Below are positions 27,115-36,775 of a DNA stretch of 38,214 bases, piece after piece. Both the position numbers and the translations under genes were made by a program. The notes below the pieces were generated by a model that did not search any database, had not been told where the DNA came from, and was given only the letters and a program-made list of their open reading frames with translations. The DNA is from a bacterium (GTDB lineage Bacteria > Zixibacteria > MSB-5A5 > GN15 > FEB-12): the NCBI GenBank assembly GCA_029211095.1, contig JARGFS010000013.1, forward strand, positions 1 through 38,214, given 5' to 3'. Each line of letters begins with the position of its first letter. Position 1 is the first letter of the stretch.

Positions 27115-27897
27115 TTACCGTTTCTGTACCACCGCGCAAATTCGATATGTGTCGCGCGCCACACTTGCAAATTGATAGCAGCGATAGTATCCCTTGACGG
27201 CAAAACCAACCTCGCGAAGCAGTTTCTTAAGAAGTGGATTTGAGTAAGCCCGCTCAGTATGCACTTCCTCAAACCTCTCCCACTTACCGTTCCTCTGTTC
27301 CTCGAAAAATGTAGCATGGACGTGCGCCCGTTCCTTTTTGGCATCGTACTCGTTGCGCCAGATCCAGGCGATACCTTCTTTTTCTCCGGCGTAGACCTGT
27401 CCATCCCAGAGGGTGCGGAGCGCGATCAGGGTGTTCATGTCGAAAACGAACCAGCCCCCCTCTTTCAGATGTGAGTGAACAGACTTGAATGCGCGCTTTA
27501 GATCACGCTGGGTCAGCAGATAGTTCAAAGAATCGTAGAAGCAGGTAATGAGATCAAAGCGGCACTGTTCTCCACTTTTGGTGTCGAGCAGTTTGAAGTT
27601 TGGAAGTTGCTTGTGGTACAGTTTGATCTTGCGGCCTTTTAGTTTTTTGGCCGCCTGGGCCAGCATGTAGCTGCTCCCATCCAGCCCGGACATCTTGATG
27701 CCAAGTTGAGAGAGGAGATCAATGGCTGTTCCGGTTCCGCAGCAGAGGTCCAGTCCAATCTCCGGTCTGATTCCATGTTTCTTAAAAATCCGATGACAGT
27801 ACTCAACCATCAGTTTGGAGTGCATGTCGGCGTTCATTGCGTCATAGACGGAGGCAAATCGATTATACTGCTCGTGCTTCTGCTTCTCTTTTGGCAA
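27115..27897 (-). CDS. SAM-dependent methyltransferase
   Basis: 'GLDLCCGTGTAIDLLSQLGIKMSGLDGSSYMLAQA', 'FDLITCFYDSLNYLL', 'GGWFVFDMNT'. Confidence 0.88.
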   Translation of the reverse strand: MPKEKQKHEQYNRFASVYDAMNADMHSKLMVEYCHRIFKKHGIRPEIGLDLCCGTGTAIDLLSQLGIKMSGLDGSSYMLAQAAKKLKGRKIKLYHKQLPNFKLLDTKSGEQCRFDLITCFYDSLNYLLTQRDLKRAFKSVHSHLKEGGWFVFDMNTLIALRTLWDGQVYAGEKEGIAWIWRNEYDAKKERAHVHATFFEEQRNGKWERFEEVHTERAYSNPLLKKLLREVGFAVKGYYRCYQFASVARDTYRICAVVQKR

Positions 27898-28069
27898 ATC
27901 AGGCCGCCTTTCAATCTCTAAGCTGTTCTACTGATTTAAGTTGACTTGCAAGCCAATATCGACCTTTCGTGATATTGATTGCAAGCGATTTGAATGAATA
28001 TTCGATTGATTGCCGGGTAATGTATATGAACCGGGCCGAGACTATCCCGGTGATAACCAAGGAGTCACT

Positions 28070-28498
28070 ATGGAAAACATTGTCTGGATATGGCTGGCCG
28101 CGGCTGTGATTTTCTTGATAATTGAGCTGGCCACACCAACGCTGATATTTATCTGCTTTGTGGCGGCAGCTGTTGTCTCTGGCGTATACTCGTTCTTTGC
28201 TCCGGAGTCGTACTATTGGCAGATTGGGATATTTGTAGCGGTTTCCGTAGTACTGCTTCCGCTTACGCGCAAGTTTGCCAAGAGAATCAGCCATGATTCG
28301 CCGCAACTCTCAAATGTCGATGCTCTCCTTGGCACGGTTGCCCTGGTCACCAAAGCGATTGACCCTGATCTTGGGGGACAGGTACGCGTTGAAGGAGAAG
28401 TATGGTGCGCGGTGGCGGGAGAGCCAATTGCTGAAAACTCAAAGGTGAAAGTTGTCTCCGTTTCCGGTACCAAACTATTGGTTGAGAAACTTTCATAG
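28070..28498 (+). CDS. NfeD-like membrane protein
   Basis: Short NfeD type: TM segments then OB-like 'GTVALVTKAIDPDLGGQVRVEGEVWCAVAGEPI'; precedes SPFH gene. ATG 28070 has GGAG upstream. Confidence 0.85.
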   Translation: MENIVWIWLAAAVIFLIIELATPTLIFICFVAAAVVSGVYSFFAPESYYWQIGIFVAVSVVLLPLTRKFAKRISHDSPQLSNVDALLGTVALVTKAIDPDLGGQVRVEGEVWCAVAGEPIAENSKVKVVSVSGTKLLVEKLS

Positions 28499-28511
28499 AA
28501 AGGATATAGAA

Positions 28512-29468
28512 ATGAATTTGGTCTTACTATTTTTGGCTGCGGCGGTTGTGTTTGCTTTCATAATCGTGGCCATGTCGATAAGGATAATCCGGCCATTCGA
28601 AAAAGGGCTGGTCGAACGACTCGGAAAATACCAGCGCCTTCTTGATCCCGGATTGAATCTAATCGCACCGTTTTTTGATACGGTGATAAAGGTCGACATG
28701 CGCGAGGTTGTGCTCGATGTACCACCACAGCTGGTGATTACAAGAGATAATGTTGGGGTCGAAGTTGACGCTATAATCTATGCCCAGGTGACCGACCCGG
28801 TTCGCTCCCGTTATGAAATTGCCAACTACATTATCGCGGCGACAAAACTGGCCCAGACAAATCTTCGTAATGTTATCGGAGAATTGGATCTCGATGCCTG
28901 TCTTTCTTCGCGCGATGAGGTCAACGCTCAGCTTCGCGATGTTCTCGATATCGCCACCGACAAGTGGGGTGTCAAAGTTAATCGTGTTGAGTTGCAGCGG
29001 ATAGACCCGCCGCGCGACATTACCGATGCTATGAGCCGACAGATGAAAGCGGAACGGGAAAAGCGTGCCACGATTCTTGGTGCCGAAGCGGTCAAGCAGT
29101 CTGAGATCACCAAAGCCGAGGGGTACAAGCTGTCGCAGATTCTCGAAGCTGAAGGGGATGCCGAAGCTGTCAAGAAGAAGGCCGATGCTGAGAAGTACCG
29201 TCAGCTTACCGTAGCGCTGGGTGAAGCGGAAGCGATCAACTCTGTCTTTACGGCCATCCACAAGGGGAAACCGGACGACAAACTGATTACGCTGAAGTAT
29301 CTGGAAATGCTGCCACGCCTGGCTGACAACAAGGCGAACAAAATTTTCCTGCCGTATGAAGCCAGCGGAATAATCTCCAGCCTGGCCGCTATGGTGGAAG
29401 GAATCAAGCCGAACGGAACGGCTGAGGAAGAGGCTCCGGCTCCCAAGCCGATGGAATCAATTTCCTGA
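28512..29468 (+). CDS. SPFH/stomatin-like (QmcA-type) protein
   Basis: 'IIRPFEKGLVERLGKYQRLLDPGLNLIAPFFDTVIKVDMREVVLDVPPQLVITRDNV'. Start refined from 28452 to 28512. Confidence 0.93.
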   Translation: MNLVLLFLAAAVVFAFIIVAMSIRIIRPFEKGLVERLGKYQRLLDPGLNLIAPFFDTVIKVDMREVVLDVPPQLVITRDNVGVEVDAIIYAQVTDPVRSRYEIANYIIAATKLAQTNLRNVIGELDLDACLSSRDEVNAQLRDVLDIATDKWGVKVNRVELQRIDPPRDITDAMSRQMKAEREKRATILGAEAVKQSEITKAEGYKLSQILEAEGDAEAVKKKADAEKYRQLTVALGEAEAINSVFTAIHKGKPDDKLITLKYLEMLPRLADNKANKIFLPYEASGIISSLAAMVEGIKPNGTAEEEAPAPKPMESIS

Positions 29469-29508
29469 GCAGAGTTTCTCTTCCACTACAGGGATGTTGA
29501 ACAGAAAG

Positions 29509-29536
29509 GGCGGTTCGCAAGCGCGGACCGCCTTTA
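29509..29536 (+). terminator. Intrinsic terminator after the SPFH gene
   Basis: GGCGGTTCGC-AAGC-GCGGACCGCC 10-bp stem (one G.U) followed by TTT. Confidence 0.7.
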
Positions 29537-29654
29537 TCTGTATAATAGACAGAACCAAAGGGGCCAATCTACGGTTTGACTTATGAGACCATAAGGCGTA
29601 ACATAGCGGTAGAAAGAACGATGGTATCAAGACCGGGAGTAGTAACTTAGAGCA

Positions 29655-31094
29655 ATGTCAGACTCACAGGATCAAATACGCAAACCAGCCGTGGCCGGTC
29701 TCTTCTACCCGGCAGCAGCGGTTGAACTAAGCCGCACAGTGGCCGGATATTATAGCGAAGTCGACAAGGTCCCGGTAGTGGGACATCCGGCCGGGCTGAT
29801 TGTCCCGCACGCCGGTTATCCGTATTCTGGCAAGACAGCTGCCAAAGCTTTTAAGCTGCTCGAAGGACAGGAGTATGATTCGGTCGTAATTGTCTCTCCA
29901 TCGCACGCCGGTCTGTTCAGGGGATCATCAGTTTTTGACGGAAAAGGTTATCAAACTCCTATCGGTGTCGTAGAGATTGACATGGAACTGTCTGAAAAGA
30001 TTGCTGATATCCATCCGCTGGTATATTTATCCAATGTGGGGCATGCCTCCGGCAGTGCCCGGGGAGAACATGCTCTTGAAGTGCAGTTGCCATTTCTCCA
30101 AGTGGTTCTTGGCAATTTCAAAATGGTCGCCATTGTCATGGGGGACCAGGAAGCAGATTCAATCAGCGCGCTGGGGGAGACTCTGGCGGCGGTACTGAAA
30201 AATAGAAACAGCCTGATCATTGCTTCCAGCGACCTCTCGCATTTTCATACTGAGAAAGAGGCCCGCAAGCTGGACATGTCCGTCCAAAGAGCAGTAGAGC
30301 AGTACGACTCGGCCAAGCTGCTCAAGTCATTGGAAAAGGGGGAAGGGGAAGCATGCGGGGGCGGAGTTATGGCTGCAGTTATGATGGCTACCCGGAAACT
30401 TGGGGCGGACAACGTAAAATTTCTGGAATACACAACTTCGGGCGCGACCACCGGCGACTTTGACGAAGTGGTCGGTTACATGTCTGCCGCTATTATGACC
30501 GACAAGAAAATAGAGAAAAAAGATACCGTTTTAGGGCAGCGCCAGGCAGTCATGAAAGGGGAAGAACCTCTGACCGATGAGGCGGGGAAAGAACTCAAGA
30601 AGATTGCCCGCGAAGCTATTGAAGCCAAACTGAAGGATAAAAAGTACACCGTCCCTGAATCCGAGCAGTTGTCCCAGAAAAGAGGCCTCTTTGTCACGAT
30701 CAGTCTCAATGGGGAACTTCGCGGCTGTATCGGTCGTATCCGGGGAGACCGTCCGCTTTATGATGGCGTGGCCGAGATGGCTGTCGCGGCTGCTTTTGAA
30801 GACCCCAGGTTTGAGCAGTTGACCAACGAGGAGTTTGAACAGCTGGAGATTGAGGTTTCAGTCCTGTCCAAGCTTCAGCGAGTGCGTGAGTTTGACCAGA
30901 TCAAAGTTGGAACACACGGTTTGATGATCAAGCTGGACTTCAACTCCGGCCTTTTGCTGCCGCAGGTGGCAACCGAGCATGGTTGGAACAATGTTGAGTT
31001 TATTGAGCAGACCTGCCTCAAGGCGGGGCTTCCCAAGAACAGCTACAAGGACAAGTTTGCCGAAGTCTACACTTTCACCGCGCAGGTGTTTTAG
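29655..31094 (+). CDS. MEMO1-AMMECR1 fusion protein (AmmeMemoRadiSam B+A)
   Basis: N-terminal MEMO: 'RKPAVAGLFYPA...LIVPHAGYPYSGKTAAKAF', 'GARGEHALEVQLPFLQ'-type segment, 'IIASSDLSHF'. C-terminal AMMECR1: 'KRGLFVTISLNGELRGCIGRIRGDRPLYDGVAEMAVAAAFEDPRF'. Confidence 0.93.
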   Translation: MSDSQDQIRKPAVAGLFYPAAAVELSRTVAGYYSEVDKVPVVGHPAGLIVPHAGYPYSGKTAAKAFKLLEGQEYDSVVIVSPSHAGLFRGSSVFDGKGYQTPIGVVEIDMELSEKIADIHPLVYLSNVGHASGSARGEHALEVQLPFLQVVLGNFKMVAIVMGDQEADSISALGETLAAVLKNRNSLIIASSDLSHFHTEKEARKLDMSVQRAVEQYDSAKLLKSLEKGEGEACGGGVMAAVMMATRKLGADNVKFLEYTTSGATTGDFDEVVGYMSAAIMTDKKIEKKDTVLGQRQAVMKGEEPLTDEAGKELKKIAREAIEAKLKDKKYTVPESEQLSQKRGLFVTISLNGELRGCIGRIRGDRPLYDGVAEMAVAAAFEDPRFEQLTNEEFEQLEIEVSVLSKLQRVREFDQIKVGTHGLMIKLDFNSGLLLPQVATEHGWNNVEFIEQTCLKAGLPKNSYKDKFAEVYTFTAQVF

Positions 31095-31174
31095 GGGCGG
31101 GCTTTAGCATTTCAGCTCTGGTTGAGCAAGCAAACAGACTTGTCTGGAGCTTTCACATTCCCTAAATTCCCTTT

Positions 31175-32182
31175 ATGCATGATTCCGGTTCTTCACAAAG
31201 TCAATCTGTGCTCGTCACCGGAGCAAACGGATTTGTCGGCACTCGGCTCTGTCGTCATCTGCACGCCAAGGGCTACCATGTTATAGCCGGTGTGCGGAAA
31301 TCGGCCGATCTATCCCTGCTCAAAGAGACCCCCGTGGAATACCGCTGCGGCGATGTCACTCAGCCTGGCACGCTTGCGGAGATGGTTAAAGACGTTGATT
31401 ATATCTGTCACAGCGCCGGGCTGACCAAAGCAAAAAGGATACAGCAGCTGTACGATGTCAACGAGACAGGCACCCGGAATCTGTTTAAAGCTATCGTTGA
31501 TCATAATCCGAATTTGAAGAAAGTGCTGCTGATCTCTTCGCTGGCCGTGGTCGGCGGCTCCCGGAACGGGGAAAAGATCACGGAAGAAAGTAAACCGCGC
31601 CCAATCACGCACTATGCCAAATCAAAGCTGGCCGGTGAACGGACGGCGCTGGAGTTTAAGGAAAAGTTCCCGTTAGTTGTCATTCGGCCGCACGGTGTTT
31701 ATGGGCCGGGGGACAAAGAGGTGTTCAGCTTTTTTGATACGGTCAACAAGGGGATCAAGCCATATGTGGGGAATCCGGAAAGATTTCTCCAGATGGTCCA
31801 TGTCGATGATCTCTGCAATGCTATCGAGAAAGCATTGACCGCCAAAACCGCAAGCGGCGCTATCTATAGCATTTGTGAAAATCAATCATACAGTATGAAA
31901 GAGATGATTGGACTGCTGGAACAGGCGTCCGGGAAAAAAGCATACGTGGTGCGGATTCCGGGTTGGCTTTTCAGGCTGATCGGGATGATTTCCGGTTCGC
32001 TGTTCAAACTGGTTGGGGCGGCACCGATGTTGACCGGTGACAAAGCGGAGGAACTACTGGCCGCCTGGGAGGTTTCAACAGAAAAGGGTAAGCGGGATCT
32101 GCAGTTTGAAGCAAGAATCCCGTTTGAACGTGGCGCCAAGGAAACTTTTGAATGGTATCGGAAGGAAGGCTGGCTGAAGTGA
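31175..32182 (+). CDS. NAD-dependent epimerase/dehydratase (extended SDR)
   Basis: 'VLVTGANGFVGTRLCRHL', 'YAKSKLAGERTALEF', 'VIRPHGVYGPGDK'. Confidence 0.9.
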   Translation: MHDSGSSQSQSVLVTGANGFVGTRLCRHLHAKGYHVIAGVRKSADLSLLKETPVEYRCGDVTQPGTLAEMVKDVDYICHSAGLTKAKRIQQLYDVNETGTRNLFKAIVDHNPNLKKVLLISSLAVVGGSRNGEKITEESKPRPITHYAKSKLAGERTALEFKEKFPLVVIRPHGVYGPGDKEVFSFFDTVNKGIKPYVGNPERFLQMVHVDDLCNAIEKALTAKTASGAIYSICENQSYSMKEMIGLLEQASGKKAYVVRIPGWLFRLIGMISGSLFKLVGAAPMLTGDKAEELLAAWEVSTEKGKRDLQFEARIPFERGAKETFEWYRKEGWLK

Positions 32183-32598
32183 TGTCTATCCCCCTTATGA
32201 TCTACTGCCTGGTTGTTGCTGGCGTATATCTTCTGTTGACCAGCGCCATCCTGCAGTGGATTGAAAAGAAACTGAAACTGGCCGAGCCTCTCCCACCGGA
32301 ATTACGCGAAGAGACCGGGTTTGGCTGGTTCATGACCAACTATATTATGGAATTTCTTTTCTATGTCACTATCCCCACGATGGCATACGGCTTTTTGTAT
32401 GTTGTTCTTCCACTGGAAGGAATTCGGGCCGGAATTGCGGCCACCCTGGTGGCATTCACGCTTGGGGCGGTCCCATTCACGATGGGGATCACCCTGCGGG
32501 TCAAACTGCCGGTGCCATTGGTGATGTTCTCGCTCCTGTCGCTCTTGATTAAGCTGGGAGGGGCCCTGGCTCTGATAGGTTACCTTTACGCCTTATGA
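32182..32598 (+). CDS. Hypothetical integral membrane protein
   Basis: About 138 aa with several predicted TM stretches; ATG overlaps preceding stop. Confidence 0.7.
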   Translation: MSIPLMIYCLVVAGVYLLLTSAILQWIEKKLKLAEPLPPELREETGFGWFMTNYIMEFLFYVTIPTMAYGFLYVVLPLEGIRAGIAATLVAFTLGAVPFTMGITLRVKLPVPLVMFSLLSLLIKLGGALALIGYLYAL

Positions 32599-32608
32599 AA
32601 GTTATAAG

Positions 32609-33802
32609 ATGAAATCAAAGTCTGAGATAGAGAAAAAATTCCAGGCGGCCCGTCGCCTGTTTCCACACACCAAAAAGGTGACCTATTTCAACGCCGCCTC
32701 GTATGGTCCGTTCTCCACGCTGGTACAGAGAGCAATTGAAGATAATGTCAAACTGAGGCTGCATGTAACCAGAGATGACTCGCACGATGCGTTTGAAACA
32801 GCTGACCAGCTCCGTTCCACGTTCGCCAAATTCATCGGTGCCCGCATGAAGGAAGTAGGCGTGGGGCTCAATACGACCATGGGACTCAACATTGCCGCTT
32901 TTGGATTACCGCTTAAGAAGGGGGACGAGATACTTTTGTCCGATGTGGAATTTCCGGCCGCTGTCTACACCTGGCGGGCGGCCGCTGAAACCAGAGGGCT
33001 GAAACTGAAGATGGTTCCTTCGACTGATCGGAAATTCGATATCGAAAAACTAAACCAGGCAATAACCAAAAAGAGCCGGGTGCTGTGCATTTCTTACGTT
33101 CAATTTTTCAACGGCTACAAGAATGATCTGAAAGTGCTGGCGGAGATTTGTAAAAAGCACAACCTGTATTTTGTTGTCGATGGTATCCAGGGGATGGGGG
33201 TGGAGCCAATCAATGTTCGCAAGTTGGGCATTGATATTTTCTCGTCTGGTTGTCAGAAATGGATGCTTTCGCCGCAAGGGTGCGGCTTTTTCTACCTGTC
33301 CGAGAAGATTCAGAAACAACTGTCCCCGCCGTTTATGAGTTGGCTGGGCGTTGACTGGAAGGTGCAGTTCACGGACCTGTTCCGGTTTGACCTGCCTTAT
33401 TTTGAATCCGCCCGTAAGTATGAGATGGGTTACTACGTGGTTCAGAATCTACTGGCCATGAAAGCATCGGCCACGATATTCTCCGACCTCGGGATTGGTA
33501 ATATCAAAAAACATAACTATGAGCTGATTGACCGTCTGGCCGATTACATAAGCGGTAATAAGTTCTACAGGATAACTTCCTCAATGGAACCCCGGCACCG
33601 TTCAAGCATTTTTACTTTCACTTGCCCCGGTTATAAAGAGCTGCACAGGATGCTTCTGAAAGAGAGAGTGATTCTGGTACAGCGCGAAGGTTCCATTCGG
33701 GTTTCGGTGCACCTGTATAACAATCAGGCCGATGTTGATCGCTTGATCGGTCTGCTTGAGAGTTTTTCAGCCAAAAGCAAAGCAGCTGGCGGAGCGGCAT
33801 GA
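32609..33802 (+). CDS. Class V aminotransferase (cysteine desulfurase/isopenicillin-N-epimerase-like)
   Basis: 'TYFNAASYGPFSTLVQRAIEDN', 'LYFVVDGIQGMGVEPINVRKLGIDIFSSGCQKWMLSPQGCGFFYLSE' with PLP Lys in SGCQKW. Confidence 0.9.
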   Translation: MKSKSEIEKKFQAARRLFPHTKKVTYFNAASYGPFSTLVQRAIEDNVKLRLHVTRDDSHDAFETADQLRSTFAKFIGARMKEVGVGLNTTMGLNIAAFGLPLKKGDEILLSDVEFPAAVYTWRAAAETRGLKLKMVPSTDRKFDIEKLNQAITKKSRVLCISYVQFFNGYKNDLKVLAEICKKHNLYFVVDGIQGMGVEPINVRKLGIDIFSSGCQKWMLSPQGCGFFYLSEKIQKQLSPPFMSWLGVDWKVQFTDLFRFDLPYFESARKYEMGYYVVQNLLAMKASATIFSDLGIGNIKKHNYELIDRLADYISGNKFYRITSSMEPRHRSSIFTFTCPGYKELHRMLLKERVILVQREGSIRVSVHLYNNQADVDRLIGLLESFSAKSKAAGGAA

Positions 33803-34848
33803 ATTTTACGGAACAGAAAATTCTGATAACGGGAGCCTCCGGCTCTCTGGGACGACAGCTGATCTATGAGCTTGACCACCGGGGCTGCGCTCCTATTTGT
33901 CATGTTCGGGACTCATCCGACACCGAATACATTGACAGTCTTGGACTCGAAAAGCGAGCCCTGGACCTTCGCCGGGTAGATCGCTTTCCAGCCTTAATGG
34001 AGGGGATTGATTCAGTTATTCACACCGCTGCCTGGGTAAACTTCCGCAAAGACAGGCTTACCCAGTTCACCGGTATCAATACGATCGGATCGCTGGAACT
34101 GTTCAAAGCGGCGGTGCAGGCGGGGGTGAAGCGATTTGTGCACGTCTCGACGGTAGCTTCGATAGGTGCCGCCGAACGGAAATCAAACGGAGAGGCTGAT
34201 ACGGTATCCGCTCAATTAGATGAATTATCCGATTACAATCTCGGTCATCTTAAGATTCCCTATATCATGACCAAGCGGGCTGCCGAAGACGAGTTGTTTC
34301 AAGTGCAGGAGCGCGGAGATACGGAACTGGTTGTAGTGAACCCGGCTATTATTGTCGCTCCATCACGAACCGAGGATGACCGGAGAGCGGCTTTGAACCG
34401 CTTCTTTAATAGTTTTATTCTGCCTGATTTTGGTAACCTGATAAACCTGGTCGATTTGCGCGATGTTGCTCCCGGTATCCTGGCCGCTCTGGAATCAGGT
34501 CGTCCGGGTGAAAGATACATTCTTGGCGGGGATAACCTTCCGGTCCGGAAACTGATCCTCTCGGCCACAGCGTTGCTATCAAAAGTTCCGCACCTGGTGC
34601 GCATTCCGCGCCCGTTTTTGCGCCTTGCCGCTCGCACCGCTGCTGCACGCGGAGCAGTTTATGGTCATGGTCAGGTAGACTTTTATCCGGAACTTCTGAA
34701 AACTCTCGACTACGATTGGATATACAGTTCCGCCAAAGCGCGCCGGGAATTGAATTATCACACTCGTTCGGTGCAGGCAACTCTTCGCGATCTGCTCGAG
34801 AATAGCTTTTTGGGAACCTGGAAACGGCCGGTCAAGGTCAGTCGCTGA
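33799..34848 (+). CDS. NAD-dependent epimerase/dehydratase (extended SDR)
   Basis: 'ILITGASGSLGRQLIYEL', 'VIHTAAWVNFRKDRLTQFTGINTIGSLELFKAA', 'YIMTKRAAEDE'; overlaps preceding stop. Confidence 0.9.
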   Translation: MNFTEQKILITGASGSLGRQLIYELDHRGCAPICHVRDSSDTEYIDSLGLEKRALDLRRVDRFPALMEGIDSVIHTAAWVNFRKDRLTQFTGINTIGSLELFKAAVQAGVKRFVHVSTVASIGAAERKSNGEADTVSAQLDELSDYNLGHLKIPYIMTKRAAEDELFQVQERGDTELVVVNPAIIVAPSRTEDDRRAALNRFFNSFILPDFGNLINLVDLRDVAPGILAALESGRPGERYILGGDNLPVRKLILSATALLSKVPHLVRIPRPFLRLAARTAAARGAVYGHGQVDFYPELLKTLDYDWIYSSAKARRELNYHTRSVQATLRDLLENSFLGTWKRPVKVSR

Positions 34849-35305
34849 GCGCGGACTTCCAGAGGCTGATTTTCTTCTCAATTCTTACCGCAGCGGCCGG
34901 ACTGGATGAAATCACTTTCCGCACTGTTACCGAGTTGGAGACCCTGCACTCGCTGCTGTAACGATACGCGTCATTCCCGTTGCAGACGATCAATCTCAAA
35001 CCAGAAAACCGGGTGAAACTGTTGAAAGTTGGGCTCTTGATCTTTTTGTCAAGACTTCCTTCCCGTTCGCATTTCTTTATTGTGTCCCAGAGTCCGATTT
35101 TTTTTGACAGCAGGGTCTCTATTCTCTTCTTGTAGCAGATTTGATCCAGGTCTCTTCCTGTGATGGCCGATAGGATCCTCCAGAAATGATTCAGGCGATT
35201 GCCATAGTACTCGCACGATTGCAGAGACTTCTGCGAAGGGAAGGTGCCAACGATGAGGATTGCGGTCTTTTCATCGTAGATCGGATTCAGGCCGCTTTCT
35301 ATCAT
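34838..35305 (-). CDS. DNA-deoxyinosine (hypoxanthine-DNA) glycosylase-like protein, UDG superfamily
   Basis: 'ILIVGTFPSQKSLQSCEYYGNRLNHFWRILSAITG' and 'KIGLWDTIKKCEREGSLDKKIKSPTFNSF' match this family's pattern. Confidence 0.82.
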   Translation of the reverse strand: MIESGLNPIYDEKTAILIVGTFPSQKSLQSCEYYGNRLNHFWRILSAITGRDLDQICYKKRIETLLSKKIGLWDTIKKCEREGSLDKKIKSPTFNSFTRFSGLRLIVCNGNDAYRYSSECRVSNSVTVRKVISSSPAAAVRIEKKISLWKSALSD

Positions 35306-35362
35306 TTTAGTGAATGTTTTCGGGGATATCGGTTGCGACCGGATGAATGTCGTACATGCGCT

Positions 35363-35710
35363 TTAGTCTTTGTACCCGGCAAAACTCGTCTGCCGGAAAT
35401 CCTCGCGCACGGGATGGAAAACATCGACTACCTTGACATCAGTCAGGGCCCGCCCGGAGTGGGGGACATTGGGCGGAAGTACCAATACCATCCCCGGTGT
35501 CAGAACATGCGCTTCCCCCTGAACAGTCAGTTCCAATTCACCTTCCATGACATTGACGATCTGTTCATTGATATGTTTGTGTTCGGCAAGTATAGCATCT
35601 TTTTGTAGCTGCACATGGGCAACGGTCATTGTCTGGGATGTTACCACTCTGGCCGTGATTCCGGGTGCCAGTTGTAACTCCAGCAGACGATCCAGTTCAA
35701 TTGGTTTCAT
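35363..35710 (-). CDS. Cupin-domain protein
   Basis: 'AEHKHINEQIVNVMEGELELTVQGEAHVLTPGMVLVLPPNVPHSGRAL'. Confidence 0.9.
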   Translation of the reverse strand: MKPIELDRLLELQLAPGITARVVTSQTMTVAHVQLQKDAILAEHKHINEQIVNVMEGELELTVQGEAHVLTPGMVLVLPPNVPHSGRALTDVKVVDVFHPVREDFRQTSFAGYKD

Positions 35711-35758
35711 GAGCCTGTCCTCTTTGCTTAATAGAAATGGCGTAACACACTGCTTCCG

Positions 35759-35866
35759 TCAACCTGCCATTATTTGCCAAATAAAATAGAGGCAAAATGC
35801 AGCAAAAACAACCGCTCCCACAAGGGAGCCATAGGCTAACAATCTATCTTTTGCAGATTTATTCAA
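35759..35866 (-). CDS. Possible 35-aa single-pass membrane microprotein
   Basis: Minus-strand TTG start: MNKSAKDRLLAYGSLVGAVVFAAFCLYFIWQIMAG*, a clean TM helix in the gap between two minus-strand genes; no strong RBS. Confidence 0.35.
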   Translation of the reverse strand: MNKSAKDRLLAYGSLVGAVVFAAFCLYFIWQIMAG

Positions 35867-35898
35867 GGCCGCTTTCCACTATCCGGAGGAGTCGTGTC

Positions 35899-36438
35899 CT
35901 ACTTCACAATTCTGATTATCTCTTTGAACTCGTCTCCCTGGGCAACCTTGAGCATTTCAAAGAGGGACATCTCTACCGAAGTCATAGTTGCACCGGCCTC
36001 TTTGATTCTTTCAACGCCGAGGCGGTAGTTGGACTTGATCCGCGAAGAGACTGCATCTTTGACCAGATGCACTTCGTAGCCGTTCTTCAGCAAATCCAGA
36101 CTGGTCTGGTAGACACAGACGTGCGCTTCGATGCCGGTTACCAGAACCTGATTACGTCCCAGTTCCTGCAACCGCTCGTTGAATCCGGGTCCGCCGCAAC
36201 AGGAGAAAGTTGTCTTGGTGAGAAGCGAGTCCGGGTCTAAGTTTTTCTTAATTTCCGGAACGGTTTCACCCAGTTTGTCCGGTATCTGTTCGGTCCAGAC
36301 AATTGGTATATCAAGGACATTTGCCGCTTTGATCATGCGGTTAACATTGGTAAACAGTGACTCATGTTTTTGCATTAGCGCGGCCAGTTTCCCCTGAACA
36401 TCTATTACGGTCAAAACCGCGTTTTCTTTTTCCAGCAT
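35899..36438 (-). CDS. Isochorismatase-family hydrolase
   Basis: 'VLTVIDVQGKLAALM', 'VWTEQIPDKLGETV', 'VLVTGIEAHVCVYQTSLDLLKNGYEVHLVKDAVSSR'. Confidence 0.9.
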   Translation of the reverse strand: MLEKENAVLTVIDVQGKLAALMQKHESLFTNVNRMIKAANVLDIPIVWTEQIPDKLGETVPEIKKNLDPDSLLTKTTFSCCGGPGFNERLQELGRNQVLVTGIEAHVCVYQTSLDLLKNGYEVHLVKDAVSSRIKSNYRLGVERIKEAGATMTSVEMSLFEMLKVAQGDEFKEIIRIVK

Positions 36439-36553
36439 CGTTACTCCACTTTCTACTTTGCAGCTAAACGGTATTGTAAATTAACCAGGCTACGCCTGTG
36501 AATATCTGAAACCTTTCGATAGTATATACGTTAGAATATAGCCACCCGTCAAG

Positions 36554-36653
36554 GGGTCGAGGACCCTGTGGGTCGAGGACCCCGTGGGTCGAGGACCCTG
36601 TGGGTCGAGGACCCCGTGGGTCGAGGACCCTGTTTTTCGGGTCGAGGACCTGT
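36554..36653. repeat. Tandem 16-bp hairpin repeat array
   Basis: Five contiguous GGGTCGAGGACCCYGT units (36554-36633), Y alternating T/C, then TTTTC and a degenerate sixth unit. Each unit contains GGGTC-GAG-GACCC. Confidence 0.95.
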
Positions 36654-36703
36654 TTTAATTGTCTGTCGGGTTCTGGTGGTTCTGGTAGGATCAGAGAGGC
36701 ATG

Positions 36704-36732
36704 TTGCAGAATTGGCAGACAGGTGGTATATT
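36704..36732 (+). promoter_or_regulatory. Predicted sigma-70 promoter for ssrA
   Basis: TTGCAG - 17 nt - TATATT. Confidence 0.55.
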
Positions 36733-36752
36733 GAATTATGATCTTTGAAATC

Positions 36753-36775
36753 TGAAAGAGGTGACACCTCTTTCA
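36753..36775. repeat. Perfect 23-bp palindrome upstream of ssrA
   Basis: TGAAAGAGGTG-A-CACCTCTTTCA. Confidence 0.9.

Noticed and set aside
36554-36653. CRISPR array
   Set aside because: 16-bp units are contiguous with no unique spacers, and no cas genes are nearby.
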